A DNA stretch of 64,000 bases from Leisingera aquaemixtae (GTDB lineage: Bacteria; Pseudomonadota; Alphaproteobacteria; Rhodobacterales; Rhodobacteraceae): positions 62,001-126,000 of the forward strand of contig NZ_JAHVJQ010000005.1 of assembly GCF_019801145.1 (NCBI RefSeq). The letters run 5' to 3'. This document shows, one piece after another, positions 17,242 to 27,063 of this stretch. The translations under genes and the position numbers were made by a program. The notes beneath the pieces are model-generated. The model saw nothing but the letters and a program-made list of their open reading frames with translations, was not told where the DNA came from and ran no database searches. Numbering within the stretch: position 1 is the stretch's first letter; each line of letters starts with the position of its first letter.

Positions 17242-18291
17242 ATGCCCACCCATATCGACCGCACCAGCCTGACCTGGAAGGTCACGCCCGACCTGTTGGG
17301 CGTGGTCGATGCCTCCGGCATATTCACCGACACCAACCCCGCCTGGTTCCGGACCCTCGGCCTGCTGCCCGCGGAAATCGAAAGCCGCCAATTCTTCGAC
17401 TTCCTGCACCCCGGCGACATGTCCCGGACCGAAGCCGCCTTTGAACGGCTCAAGCACGGGGAGCCGGTGCTGCAGTTCGAGAACCGCTACCGCCACAAGG
17501 ACGGCAGCTACCGCTGGCTGTCCTGGAACGCAGTGCCGGAAGGGGACCGGTTTATTTGCAACGCCCGTGACGTGACTCAAGCCAAGGAAAACGCGGCCCA
17601 CCTCGCAAACCGCGAGCAGGAAGCCCATTTCCGCGAGCAGTTCATCGCGGTGCTGGGCCACGACCTGCGCAACCCGCTGTCGGCGGTCGGCGCCGCTCTG
17701 CGGCTCTTGGAAAATGAGCCGCAATCGGCCAAGGCGCTGGAAATCCTCGCCCTGGGCCGCCAGTCGGTCACCCGCATGTCGGCGCTGATCAACGATATCC
17801 TCGATTTCGCCCGCTCCCGCCTCGGCGACGGGATCGAAATCGCCCGGTCGCGCGAAGCGCCGCTTCTGCCGGTGCTGCAGCAGACGGTGGAGGAGATCCG
17901 CCTGGCCAACCCCGACACTCCGCTGCAGGAGGACTACAGTTTCGCCGATCCGCTGGACTGCGACCCGAGCCGGATCGCGCAGCTGGTCTCCAACCTCTTG
18001 GCCAACGCGGTGACGCACGGCACCCCCGGCAAGCCGGTGCAGGTCAGCGCCCGTGACGAGAGCGGCGAATTCGTGCTCTCCGTCGCCAACGAGGGCACGC
18101 CGATCCCGCCGGACACCGTGGCGCTGCTGTTCGAACCCTTCACCCGCGCCGAAACCCGGGAGTCGCAGAACGGCCTCGGGCTGGGGCTGTTCATCGCCCA
18201 GCAGATCGCCAAGGGCCACGGCGGCCTCCTGTCGGTGCAGTCGGATGAACGGCTGACTGTCTTCAGCCTGCGGGTGCCGCGCCAGGGCTGA
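17242..18291 (+). CDS. Soluble PAS-domain sensor histidine kinase
   Basis: The 349-residue protein has no membrane segment. An N-terminal PAS domain (about 12-115, DLLGVVDASGIFTDTNPAW ... YRHKDGSYRWLSWNA) leads into a HisKA domain with the H-box FIAVLGHDLRNPLSAVGAAL (about 133-152). The HATPase domain has N-box LLANAVTHG, F-box FEPFTRAE and G-box GLGLGLFIAQQIAKGHGG. It would sense a cytoplasmic signal and phosphorylate an unlinked regulator. No response regulator is adjacent, so it is an orphan kinase. Confidence 0.9.
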   Translation: MPTHIDRTSLTWKVTPDLLGVVDASGIFTDTNPAWFRTLGLLPAEIESRQFFDFLHPGDMSRTEAAFERLKHGEPVLQFENRYRHKDGSYRWLSWNAVPEGDRFICNARDVTQAKENAAHLANREQEAHFREQFIAVLGHDLRNPLSAVGAALRLLENEPQSAKALEILALGRQSVTRMSALINDILDFARSRLGDGIEIARSREAPLLPVLQQTVEEIRLANPDTPLQEDYSFADPLDCDPSRIAQLVSNLLANAVTHGTPGKPVQVSARDESGEFVLSVANEGTPIPPDTVALLFEPFTRAETRESQNGLGLGLFIAQQIAKGHGGLLSVQSDERLTVFSLRVPRQG

Positions 18292-18357
18292 ACGGTGCAG
18301 GCGCGCGGAATCTGCCGGAATGGGTGAACAGGCCTGCCCCGCCGCGCCCGTCAGACC

Positions 18358-18750
18358 TTATCCTGAGACCTGGCGCTCGTAGTCTTCTGCGTCGAACCAT
18401 CCCAGGGAGGAGGTAATCTTCATGCCGCCGCCCAACTCCCACTCTTCCCAGCCGCTTACCTTGAGCGGATTGCCGGTCCCGGCATGGTGGCCTGTGAACG
18501 TCCACATGTACAAGACGTGGGCGCCGGCCCCGCGGATGCCATCGCAGGTAAGATGCAGGTCAGGCACATCCGTATGAAACCCCGCAGCCATCTCGGTGAC
18601 GCCGCTGTGACCGCTCGAAGGCTCCCCACGGTTGATCACGATACTGCTGTCCGGAGCATGGAAAGCCGCGACCTGCTCAGGCACTAGTGAGTTCCAAGCT
18701 TCGGTGTAGCGCTTAGCAAGATCGTCCAGCTGGCTTTGAGAGTATGGCAT
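18358..18750 (-). CDS. SnoaL-like (NTF2-fold) protein
   Basis: The 130-residue protein has the NTF2-like pattern of SnoaL polyketide-cyclase relatives: an N-terminal helix RYTEAWNSLVPEQVAAFHAPDSSIVIN, GVTEMAAGFHTDVPDLHLTCDGI, and closing beta strands MWTFTGHHAGTGNPLKVSGWEEWEL. Such proteins bind small hydrophobic ligands; no reaction can be assigned. The ATG at 18750 lies seven bases after AGGAGG; the in-frame TTG just upstream abuts the site and is not used. It appears to be a single gene upstream of none and downstream of rplT. Confidence 0.82.
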   Translation of the reverse strand: MPYSQSQLDDLAKRYTEAWNSLVPEQVAAFHAPDSSIVINRGEPSSGHSGVTEMAAGFHTDVPDLHLTCDGIRGAGAHVLYMWTFTGHHAGTGNPLKVSGWEEWELGGGMKITSSLGWFDAEDYERQVSG

Positions 18751-18902
18751 TTTCAACCTCCTGCGGTGCTGAACAGGCTAACTAGCGCTGGCATTTCAGG
18801 CGGCAAGCCGCCCTCCCCCGGACATTCCAGCATGTAGGCCGGGTGCCGCTTGCAGCCGATCCAATGCTCGCCTGCCCCGTATAGCGCCCCCCAAGCAGCA
18901 AA

Positions 18903-18932
18903 AAAGGCCGCCCCGACCAGGGCGGCCTTTTC
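18903..18932 (-). terminator. Rho-independent terminator of rpmI-rplT
   Basis: AAAAGGCCGCCC (18903-18914) and GGGCGGCCTTTT (18921-18932) form a perfect 12-bp stem with a six-base loop. On the minus strand it is followed by a run of Ts (complement of the A-run at 18901). Confidence 0.9.
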
Positions 18933-18954
18933 TGAATTCGAAAACTCCGGAGCC

Positions 18955-19320
18955 TTAGGCTGCCAGCGCGTCCTGTGCCTGGCGCACGATCGCACCAAAG
19001 GCTTCGGGCTCGTGCACGGCCAGGTCGGCCAGAACCTTGCGGTCCACTTCGATGCCGGCCAGGTTCAGGCCGTTGATGAAGCGGGAGTAGGTCAGCGCTT
19101 CGTCATGCGAACGCACAGCGGCGTTGATACGCTGGATCCACAGCGCGCGGAAGTTGCGCTTGCGGTTCTTACGGTCGCGGGTTGCGTACTGGTTCGCCTT
19201 GTCGACGGCCTGACGGGCAACCTTGAAGGTGTTCTTGCGGCGGCCGTAGTAACCTTTGGCTGCCTTGATGACCTTCTTGTGACGGGCGTGAGTCGTGGTA
19301 CCACCTTTTACGCGGGACAT
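18955..19320 (-). CDS. rplT: 50S ribosomal protein L20
   Basis: The 121-residue protein ([30 protein letters not shown]...) is L20 at its usual length, with the conserved basic N-terminal helix and the [11 protein letters not shown] segment. L20 binds 23S rRNA early in 50S assembly and in many bacteria represses its own operon. It lies 15 bases downstream of rpmI in the standard order. The next gene would normally be pheS, but here a terminator and nearly 7 kb of other genes intervene. Confidence 0.98.
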   Translation of the reverse strand: MSRVKGGTTTHARHKKVIKAAKGYYGRRKNTFKVARQAVDKANQYATRDRKNRKRNFRALWIQRINAAVRSHDEALTYSRFINGLNLAGIEVDRKVLADLAVHEPEAFGAIVRQAQDALAA

Positions 19321-19335
19321 ATCTCAGATCTCCTC

Positions 19336-19536
19336 TTAGCGGTCGTAGGGCATGAAGCCCTTAGCGATCTTTGCGTCCGGTGCGGACAGGGTGGTGGTGC
19401 CGCGGGCGTCGCGGATAAATTTCTTGGTGCGTTTGATCATGCCGTGGCGCTTGCCGGCCTGACCAGCCATGACCTTGCCGGTCGCGGTCACCTTGAAGCG
19501 CTTCTTGGCGCTCGACTTCGTCTTCATCTTGGGCAT
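19336..19536 (-). CDS. rpmI: 50S ribosomal protein L35
   Basis: The 66-residue product [22 protein letters not shown]... is L35 at full length, ending GFMPYDR. The ATG at 19536 follows GAAGGAGAC; a longer frame upstream is not conserved. It is co-transcribed with rplT. infC, which usually precedes rpmI, is absent from this side. Confidence 0.98.
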   Translation of the reverse strand: MPKMKTKSSAKKRFKVTATGKVMAGQAGKRHGMIKRTKKFIRDARGTTTLSAPDAKIAKGFMPYDR

Positions 19537-19654
19537 TTCCGTCTCCTTCAATGCAGGTTCGCTAGACGCGCGACTCGGCATGCCTAAGAAAGGCCGGCCG
19601 CGCGGAACAGAGCTGCCCTTTAAGCAATGCAGGCGGGATGGGCAAGCGGATTCT

Positions 19655-19876
19655 CTAGAAAAGCTGCCCGGCGACCCGGAAAAACGCCTCCGGGATATCA
19701 GCCAGGCTGTAACCGCCGGGGTTCATTCCAACGGCATAGCCGATCAGGCCGATGGCCGCCAGTATGGCAACTGCCGGAAAGCGCGGCGGCCGCTGTTCGC
19801 TGGCCGCGGACAGCGCCGCCGGCACCGACAGCCCTGCCAGCACGAGCCCCAGGATAAGCGCCAGATCAGTATCCAT
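19655..19876 (-). CDS. Small two-helix membrane protein
   Basis: From the ATG at 19876 (after GGGGGGAAGGA) the product is 73 residues with two hydrophobic helices ([20 protein letters not shown] and [18 protein letters not shown]) linked by a short basic loop and an amphipathic tail. No family is recognised. It is 116 bases after pyk on the same strand and may share its transcript. Confidence 0.6.
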   Translation of the reverse strand: MDTDLALILGLVLAGLSVPAALSAASEQRPPRFPAVAILAAIGLIGYAVGMNPGGYSLADIPEAFFRVAGQLF

Positions 19877-19991
19877 TCCTTCCCCCCCGGAACAAAACGA
19901 ACCTAGGGAAAATGGTAGGCGCCTGCGGCGGGATTTCAATCTGGCGGCTGCCGCCGCCCCCTGCCGCATCAGCCCGGGGCAGCGGACCGGG

Positions 19992-21437
<1,446 letters not shown>

Positions 21438-21554
21438 TGGGGTCCTCTCCTCCGGGCCTGAATTATGTTACCGCAAACAGCTCGGGTGCTTATCCCCCAA
21501 TTCCCATTTCCGCGCAACTCCCGTAAAGAGATTGCGGCAAAACATATCAGGCTC

Positions 21555-22292
21555 ATGACATACACTCCCTTTTTTGTTCACGGCGCAGACCGTCCCGCCC
21601 GCTGGCTGATCACCTGCGACCACGCAACCAACCATGTGCCGCCTTTTGCCGGCGGCGGCGACCTGGGCCTCCCGCGTGAGGATATGGAGCGCCACATCGC
21701 CTATGACGTCGGCGCCTACGAGGTGTCCAAGCTCTTGGGCGAAATGCTGGACGCGCCGGTGGTGGCCTCGAATTTCTCCCGCCTGGTGATCGACCCCAAC
21801 CGCGGCGAGGACGATCCGACCCTGCTGATGAAGCTTTATGACGGCACCATCATCCCCGCCAACCGCCACGCGGGCGAGGCCGAACTGAAGGAGCGGCTGG
21901 AGAACTGCTACCGCCCCTATCACCGGGCACTGGCGCGGCTGGCGGAACGCCCCCGCACGGTGATCGTCTCGGTGCACAGCTTCACCCGCCAGCTGCGCGG
22001 ACGGCCGCCGCGGCCCTGGGAGATCGGCATCCTGTTCCCCGAAGGCGAACGGTTCTCGCCCTTCGTCGTGGACGAGCTGAACCGCGAGGACGGCCTGTGC
22101 GTCGGCGTCAACGAGCCCTACACCGGCTATCTGCCCGGCGACGCGATCGAAACCCACGCCACCAAACAGGGCCGCGCCAACACGCTGATCGAGCTGCGAA
22201 ACGACCTGATCGCCGAGCACACCGGCCAGCACGCCTGGGCCGAACGCCTCGCCCGCATCCTGCCCAAGGCGCTGGAGGCCTCCGGTCTCTGA
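21555..22292 (+). CDS. N-formylglutamate amidohydrolase-family protein
   Basis: The 245-residue protein shows the family's ITCDHATNHVP near the start, HIAYDVGAYEVSKLLGEMLDAPVV, SRLVIDPNRG, VIVSVHSFTRQLRG and LIELRNDLI. Known members hydrolyse N-formyl-L-glutamate to formate and glutamate in histidine degradation, but no hut genes are adjacent and this shorter, widespread subgroup may act on another N-acyl amino acid. The ATG at 21555 was chosen because the conserved domain starts directly after it. Confidence 0.85.
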   Translation: MTYTPFFVHGADRPARWLITCDHATNHVPPFAGGGDLGLPREDMERHIAYDVGAYEVSKLLGEMLDAPVVASNFSRLVIDPNRGEDDPTLLMKLYDGTIIPANRHAGEAELKERLENCYRPYHRALARLAERPRTVIVSVHSFTRQLRGRPPRPWEIGILFPEGERFSPFVVDELNREDGLCVGVNEPYTGYLPGDAIETHATKQGRANTLIELRNDLIAEHTGQHAWAERLARILPKALEASGL

Positions 22293-22438
22293 CCCGGACT
22301 TCGGCGCGAATTCCGGCCGGGAAGTATCAATTTTTCCTGGCCGATTTCCGCGCCGGAAATCGGCCCCGCGTTGCAGAACCGGCGGCACATCCCCATATCT
22401 GTAACGGAAACGCGGGATTTTCCGGGAAAGGAGCAGTC

Positions 22439-22678
22439 ATGACCCAGGAAACCCTCTCTGCCTTTTTCGGCTGGCTGACCGTTTTGCATATCGGCCTGTT
22501 CACCCTCTCCGCCGTGCTTCTGATGCTGCTGCGGGACTGGACCGCCCGCCTGCACGCCCGCATGTTCGGGCTGGCGCCTGCGGATGTCAGCCTCACCGTC
22601 TACCGCTGGCTCGGCACCTACAAGATCGTGATCTTTGCCACCGCGCTGGGGCCGTGGCTGGCGCTGCAGCTGATCTGA
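22439..22678 (+). CDS. Small membrane protein (DUF6868-like)
   Basis: The 79-residue protein follows a good GAAAGGAG site. Two hydrophobic helices (FFGWLTVLHIGLFTLSAVLLMLL and IVIFATALGPWLALQL) flank a conserved-looking amphipathic segment ARMFGLAPADVSLTVYRWLGTYK. It resembles a family of about 80-residue proteins that I believe is named DUF6868; the name is uncertain and the function unknown. Confidence 0.7.
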   Translation: MTQETLSAFFGWLTVLHIGLFTLSAVLLMLLRDWTARLHARMFGLAPADVSLTVYRWLGTYKIVIFATALGPWLALQLI

Positions 22679-22763
22679 CCCCGCCGCACCCCGCCATTGC
22701 CCGCCCCCGCCGCGGCTGCTAGGCCTGTGCCCAAACGCCCCGCACTTAGTCAGGACCTCCGCA

Positions 22764-23078
22764 ATGGACAAGCAAACCGAGATCGAAATCCAGGCCGCCG
22801 CCTTCCGCCGCCTGCAAAAGCACCTGATGGAAGACCGCACCGATGTGCAGAACATCGACCTGATGAACATGGCCGGCTTCTGCCGCAATTGCCTGGCCCG
22901 CTGGTACCAGGAAGCCGCCAACGAACGCGGCATCGAAATGGACAAGACCGAGGCCCGCGAAATCTACTACGGCATGACCATGGATGAGTGGAAAGCCAAC
23001 TACCAGACCGAGGCCAGCGCCGAGAAACAGGCCGCCTTTGAAGTCGCCTTCAAGGAAAACGTCACCGACAAGCAGTAA
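22764..23078 (+). CDS. DUF1244 protein
   Basis: The 104-residue protein matches DUF1244, a conserved all-alpha family: AAAFRRLQKHLMEDRTDVQNIDLMNMAGFCRNCLARWYQEA, then REIYYGMTMDEWKANYQ. The FCRNCLARW segment, with two Cys, is the family signature. Structures exist for homologues but no function has been assigned. It has its own promoter space and a hairpin downstream. Confidence 0.88.
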   Translation: MDKQTEIEIQAAAFRRLQKHLMEDRTDVQNIDLMNMAGFCRNCLARWYQEAANERGIEMDKTEAREIYYGMTMDEWKANYQTEASAEKQAAFEVAFKENVTDKQ

Positions 23079-23097
23079 GCGGCTGGCCCGCTGAACC

Positions 23098-23167
23098 GGG
23101 GCAGAGGGGCTCTGCCCCTCTTGGCCTTGCGGCCAATTCACCCCGGAGTATTTGCTCAAAGGTGAAA
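23098..23167. repeat. Hairpin plus GAGTATTT...AAAGGTGAAA element
   Basis: GGGGCAGAG (23098-23106) pairs with CTCTGCCCC (23110-23118). It is followed by a GGAGTATTTGCTCAAAGGTG motif at 23145. The same combination of GC hairpin and GAGTATTT...AAAGATGAA occurs at 28108-28172, and a palindromic form at 32777. It probably acts in transcript termination or processing. Confidence 0.55.
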
Positions 23168-23188
23168 TCAGGCGGGCTGGCCGCTGCT

Positions 23189-23677
23189 TTAGCCCCTCAG
23201 CCGCAAGGCGGCGCGCGCAAGATCAACCGGCACGCCATCCGCATCCACCAATGCCACGTGCAGCGGCGCGCCGGTCTCCCGGTCCGCCGCCCCGACCGGC
23301 GCCGCGCCGCCGGTCACATGCGCCTCCCCCCATTGCGCCAGCGCCAGGAAGGTCAGCGCCAGTCCGCGCCCGGCTTCGGTCAGCACATAGGCCCGGCGCA
23401 CCCGGTCGCCCGCCTCCTGATAGGGCTGTTTCTCCAGTATCCCCCGCGCCACCAGCATGTTCAGCCGGTCGGTCAGGGTAGAGCGCGGCGCCTTCAGATC
23501 CTCGCGCATGTCGTCATAGCGGCAGACGCCGTAAAACGCCTCCCGCAAGATCAAGAGCGTCCAGCGGTCGCCGAGGATTTCGGCGGCCAGCGCCATCGGG
23601 CACTGCTCCTTGGGCACTAGAGCGCGGCGGCGGACGGCGGGCAGGGTTTCACGGGAATCAGAAGCTGGGTTTGACAT
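23189..23677 (-). CDS. HxlR-family regulator
   Basis: The 162-residue protein has the winged-helix core of HxlR proteins: CPMALAAEILGDRWTLLILREAFYGVCRYDDMREDL, STLTDRLNMLVARGIL and a wing YQEAGDRVRRAYVLTEAGRGL. The C-terminal 50 residues extend beyond the usual domain. It is divergent from a dienelactone-hydrolase-like gene with 73 AT-rich bases between, and probably controls it. A nearly symmetrical CTGAG...CTCAG dyad lies in that gap. Confidence 0.87.
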   Translation of the reverse strand: MSNPASDSRETLPAVRRRALVPKEQCPMALAAEILGDRWTLLILREAFYGVCRYDDMREDLKAPRSTLTDRLNMLVARGILEKQPYQEAGDRVRRAYVLTEAGRGLALTFLALAQWGEAHVTGGAAPVGAADRETGAPLHVALVDADGVPVDLARAALRLRG

Positions 23678-23702
23678 GTGGACCCAGATAGGGGATTTCT
23701 AC

Positions 23703-23725
23703 CTGAGTTCAAAATTTAGACTCAG
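23703..23725. promoter_or_regulatory. Candidate HxlR operator
   Basis: A 23-base imperfect palindrome with arms CTGAGT and ACTCAG around a central AAATTT-type core lies in the divergent promoter between the HxlR and hydrolase genes. Its role is inferred from position and symmetry. Confidence 0.5.
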
Positions 23726-23750
23726 ATTCGCATTCGAAAGGACAGCCCCG

Positions 23751-24575
23751 ATGACCCAGCGCCCGATGGACCGCGACGATGCACTCGAAGACTTCGAGCC
23801 GCGCCTGATCACCCTCAACGATGCGGAGAAAACCGTGCATATTTCCGGCCAGGGACCGGCGGTGATTGTGATGGCGGAGATGCCGGGGATCAGCCCGCAT
23901 GTGGCCCGCTTTGCCCGCTGGGTGCGGGATGCCGGGTTTACCGTCTACATGCCGTCGCTGTTCGGCCGCGATGGTGCGGTGGCCACGGCGGAGGACGGCG
24001 CAGAGGTGTTCCGCCGCGCCTGCGTCAGCGCCGAGTTCCGCGCCTTTGCCGGCGGCGGCGCCAGCCCGGTCACTCAGTGGCTGGGGGCGCTGGCGCGCCT
24101 CGCGCACCAGGAATGCGGCGGCCCCGGCACCGGTGCCATCGGCATGTGCTTCACCGGCAACTTTGCCCTGTCAATGATGCTGGAGCCCGCCATGCTGGCA
24201 CCCGTGCTGGCGCAGCCCTCACTGCCGCTGGACAATCCTGCGGAGGTCGAAAGCCCGCCCGAGGAACTGGCCGCCGTGCGCGCGCGGCTGGAGCGCGAGG
24301 ACCTCACCGTGCTCGCCTACCGGTTCCAGGGCGACGCCTTCTGCCAGGCGCAGCGCTTTGCGGCGTATGCCGAGGCGCTGGGAGAGCGGTTCGACGCCCG
24401 CACCCTGCCGGACAGCGCCGCCGCCGCAGAGGTGCCGCCGTTCTTTGCCAAACACGTCCCCGCCCCGCACAGCGTAATGACCGCGCATCTGGTGGATGAG
24501 GCAGGCAGCCCGACTCTGGCAGCGCGGGATGAAATTCTCGGGTTCTTCAGGCAGCGGCTGACTGAGGGCAGCTGA
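23751..24575 (+). CDS. Dienelactone hydrolase-family protein
   Basis: The 274-residue protein has VIVMAEMPGISPHVARFARWVRDAGFTVYMPSLFGRDG at the N-terminal side and the nucleophile elbow IGMCFTGNFAL, with Cys in the G-x-C-x-G position as in dienelactone hydrolases, plus a late His in PAPHSVMTAHLVD. It should hydrolyse an ester or lactone; the substrate is unknown. The start follows GAAAGGACA. It is divergent from the HxlR regulator. Confidence 0.85.
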   Translation: MTQRPMDRDDALEDFEPRLITLNDAEKTVHISGQGPAVIVMAEMPGISPHVARFARWVRDAGFTVYMPSLFGRDGAVATAEDGAEVFRRACVSAEFRAFAGGGASPVTQWLGALARLAHQECGGPGTGAIGMCFTGNFALSMMLEPAMLAPVLAQPSLPLDNPAEVESPPEELAAVRARLEREDLTVLAYRFQGDAFCQAQRFAAYAEALGERFDARTLPDSAAAAEVPPFFAKHVPAPHSVMTAHLVDEAGSPTLAARDEILGFFRQRLTEGS

Positions 24576-24611
24576 CCGCAAGGGACCGCGGGGCAGCCCT
24601 GCCCTGCCCCC

Positions 24612-25451
24612 TCAGCGCTCCCGGCTTTCGAACCAGTCCAGCGCCATGGCGCTCCAGCCCTTGGGCAAGCCGTGCCCGCCCTTGTGCAGGATCAGCTCCA
24701 GCCCGCCGCTTCCGCAGTCCCAGCGCTTGCGCCAGACCCGGTCTTCCATCTCATGCCCCGCCGCGTTGCTGGGGCAGCCGTTTTGCCTCCGCCACAGCTG
24801 CAGCCCCTCCCAGATGTCGGCCTGCACGATGTCGGCTACTGAGCCCTGGATCGCCCGGCCTTCCAGCGGCACCACCTTGTCGGCAAAGCCGTGGATGTGG
24901 AGCAGCTGCACAGGGCCTTTGCAGGTTCTGGACATCGGCAGCCAGAAGCCGCCCGACACCGCCGCGTAACCGGCGGCAAAATCCGGCGCCAGGCAAGCCA
25001 TCTCCCACACCATCGAGCCGCCGCGGGAAAAGCCCGCCAGCAGCACCCGGCCCGGATCCACCCCGGCGCGGGCCTCGGCATCCGCCAGCACCTCGCGCAG
25101 GAAGGCCGCATCGTTGCGCGGATAGGTGTTCCAGCCGTCCCGCACCGACCAGTCGGAGGGCTTGCCCGGCTGCCAGGGCAGCCCGTTGGGGGCAATCACC
25201 GCATAGCCCCGCGCGGTGAAGGCCCCGATAAAGCCCTTGTTCGCGACAACCTTGGCGCCGCTGCCGCCGTAGCCATGCAGGTAGATCACCGCAGGCCCGC
25301 CCTGCCAGCCGTCCGGCAGGGCCATGTGATACGCCCCGCTCTCGGTTTTGCATGGGGTTTCACCGCCGCAGTCCGCCGCCCCCGAAGGCACCGCGGGCAC
25401 CGCAAACAGCGCCGCCGCCATTGCAACCTGCATCCTCAGCCAGCCCAGCAT
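24612..25451 (-). CDS. Exported PHB-depolymerase-like esterase
   Basis: From MLGWLRMQVAMAAALFAVPA the protein is 279 residues with a signal peptide (cleavage near SGAADC). It shows the oxyanion loop IYLHGYGGSGAKV, APNGLPWQPGK, the nucleophile elbow LAGFSRGGSMVWEMA and a late HKGGHGLPKGW. It is a paralogue of 8219-9034 (both have a CGGETPCKTE/CHGEMPCELG-type Cys pair after the signal peptide). It probably cleaves a polyester or aromatic ester outside the cytoplasm. GGGAGGGA precedes the ATG. Confidence 0.84.
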   Translation of the reverse strand: MLGWLRMQVAMAAALFAVPAVPSGAADCGGETPCKTESGAYHMALPDGWQGGPAVIYLHGYGGSGAKVVANKGFIGAFTARGYAVIAPNGLPWQPGKPSDWSVRDGWNTYPRNDAAFLREVLADAEARAGVDPGRVLLAGFSRGGSMVWEMACLAPDFAAGYAAVSGGFWLPMSRTCKGPVQLLHIHGFADKVVPLEGRAIQGSVADIVQADIWEGLQLWRRQNGCPSNAAGHEMEDRVWRKRWDCGSGGLELILHKGGHGLPKGWSAMALDWFESRER

Positions 25452-25537
25452 CAGCGTCCCTCCCCTGCCTTCCGTGCTGCCAACTCTAGCACAAACAATC
25501 GACGGCGCGGCTTCTGCCCTCCTGCAGAACATAAAAA

Positions 25538-25558
25538 GGCCGCCCGTTCTGGGCGGCC
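25538..25558 (-). terminator. Rho-independent terminator
   Basis: GGCCGCCC (25538-25545) and GGGCGGCC (25551-25558) form an 8-bp stem. The A-run before it (25533-25537) makes a U-tail on the minus strand, ending the small gene 25634-25870. Confidence 0.8.
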
Positions 25559-25633
25559 GTCGCAACAAATGCATTTAATAAAATTGCCAGGCTGCGGTTC
25601 CGCAGCTGGGTGCGCTCCCCCCGGATGGCGCGC

Positions 25634-25870
25634 CTAGCCGCGGAACCGGCCCAAAAGCCGCGCCGCCAGCGCGCCCGATGCCGGACGCTCCCGCGCCAGG
25701 AGCTTGCCAGCCAGCCACCCCCGGCCGGCAGGCGCCTCAGCGTAATCGGGATGCTCCACCACCTCGGCGGTCAGCACCTGACGGACAGCAGCCAGGATTT
25801 CCGCGTCGCTGGGCTCCCCTGCCCGGCTGTTCACGGCCTCACCAATCTCCGGCTGATAGCACTGTTCCAT
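25634..25870 (-). CDS. Small hypothetical protein
   Basis: The 78-residue protein (MEQCYQPEIGEAVNSRAGEPSD...) starts at an ATG six bases after GGAGGT. It is soluble and predicted mostly helical, with a central AEILAAVRQVLTAEVVEHPDY helix and a basic C-terminus ending RLLGRFRG. No family is recognised. It has its own terminator, so it is probably a real single-gene unit. Confidence 0.55.
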   Translation of the reverse strand: MEQCYQPEIGEAVNSRAGEPSDAEILAAVRQVLTAEVVEHPDYAEAPAGRGWLAGKLLARERPASGALAARLLGRFRG

Positions 25871-26140
25871 CTTGCACCTCCAAGGTCTGAAGTTCTGGCT
25901 CGCGGCCCCCCGGCCCGTCCCCATCAACAGAACCCAGACTATCCCATTCCCCTGCCTAAGGGCGCATTTTGTGTAAAATTAGTTAAAATTCCGAGCCGAA
26001 GCAGGGCTTTCCGGGACAGTCCGATACAGCAGCAGCCATTGTTGCCATGGCCTGCATAATACACCGCTTGTTCGCTCTCGAACCCGGGCCTTATGGCCCC
26101 TCTGCACGGCCAGGCACAGCGGAATTGATTCTCTTTTGAA

Positions 26141-26172
26141 CGAAAAAAGCCGCCCGAACTGGCGGCCTTTCG
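26141..26172 (-). terminator. Terminator of the dgc operon
   Basis: GCCGCC (26149-26154) pairs with GGCGGC (26161-26166), flanked by CGAAAAAA and CTTTCG. On the minus strand the stem is followed by a T-run, 20-50 bases after the transaminase stop. Confidence 0.8.
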
Positions 26173-26192
26173 TTGCGGTCCGGCAAGCAGCC

Positions 26193-27053
26193 TCAGACGG
26201 CTTTCTTGCGGCTTTCCTCCAGGTAGATCTCGCGCAGGCGCTTGGCAATCGGGCCCGGGGTGCCGTCACCCAGCTGCACGCCGTCAATCTCCACCACTGG
26301 CATCACAAAGGCGCTGGCAGAGGTGGTGAAGGCCTCATCCGCCTCCTTGGCTTCCTCGATGGTGAACAGGCGCTCCTCGATCTCCATCTGCGCTTCCGCC
26401 GCCAGGCGCAGCACCGCGGCGCGGGTGATGCCGTGCAGGATGTCGTTGCTGAGCGGCCGGGTCACGATCTTGCCGTTCTTGACGTAATAGGCGTTGTTGG
26501 AGGTGCCTTCGGTCACATAACCGTCCTCGATCAGCCACGCGTCGTCGGCGCCCGCCTTCTTGGCCATCATCTTACCCATCGACGGGTACAGCAACTGCAC
26601 GGTCTTGATGTCGCGGCGGCCCCAGCGGATGTCCTCGATCGAGATCACCTTGGCACCCTTGGCGGCGGCAGGGCTGTCGGCCAGGCCCGGCTTGTTCTGG
26701 GTGAACAGCACCAGCGACGGCGGGGTGTCCGCGGACGGGAACACGAAATCCCGGTCGCCGTCGGAACCGCGGGAGACCTGCAGGTACACCAGGCCCTCTT
26801 CGATGCCGTTCAGCTCCACCAGCTTGCGGTGGATTTCCAACAGCTCCTCCTTGGAGCACGGCGACGCCATGTCCAGCTCCTTCAGCGAGCGGTCCAGACG
26901 CACCGCGTGGCCTTCAAAGTCGATCAGCTTGCCGTCGAGGACCGAGGTCACCTCATAAACCGCATCGGCAAACAGGAAGCCGCGGTCAAAGATCGAAACC
27001 TTGGCTTCACCCTCGGGCAGGTATTCGCCATTCACATAAACGGTACGGGTCAT
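26193..27053 (-). CDS. dat: D-amino-acid transaminase (fold IV PLP)
   Basis: The 286-residue protein is a fold-type IV aminotransferase: YVNGEYLPEGEAKVSIFDRGFLFADAVYE at the N-terminus (FDRGFLFADAVYE is the signature of D-amino-acid transaminases), the PLP Lys region DIKTVQLLYPSMGKMMAKKAG, and EGTSNNAYYVKNGKIVTRPL. It would swap the amino group between D-amino acids and 2-oxo acids. It is the last gene of the dgcN-dgcA-dat operon, ten bases after dgcA, with GAGGAG before the ATG. In this context it may interconvert D-glutamate and other D-amino acids. Confidence 0.9.
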   Translation of the reverse strand: MTRTVYVNGEYLPEGEAKVSIFDRGFLFADAVYEVTSVLDGKLIDFEGHAVRLDRSLKELDMASPCSKEELLEIHRKLVELNGIEEGLVYLQVSRGSDGDRDFVFPSADTPPSLVLFTQNKPGLADSPAAAKGAKVISIEDIRWGRRDIKTVQLLYPSMGKMMAKKAGADDAWLIEDGYVTEGTSNNAYYVKNGKIVTRPLSNDILHGITRAAVLRLAAEAQMEIEERLFTIEEAKEADEAFTTSASAFVMPVVEIDGVQLGDGTPGPIAKRLREIYLEESRKKAV

Positions 27054-27063
27054 GGTATTCTCC

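Noticed and set aside
18753-18998. An 81-codon minus-strand frame between the SnoaL gene and rplT
   Set aside because: It overlaps rplT and runs across the rplT terminator hairpin, so it cannot be an independent gene.
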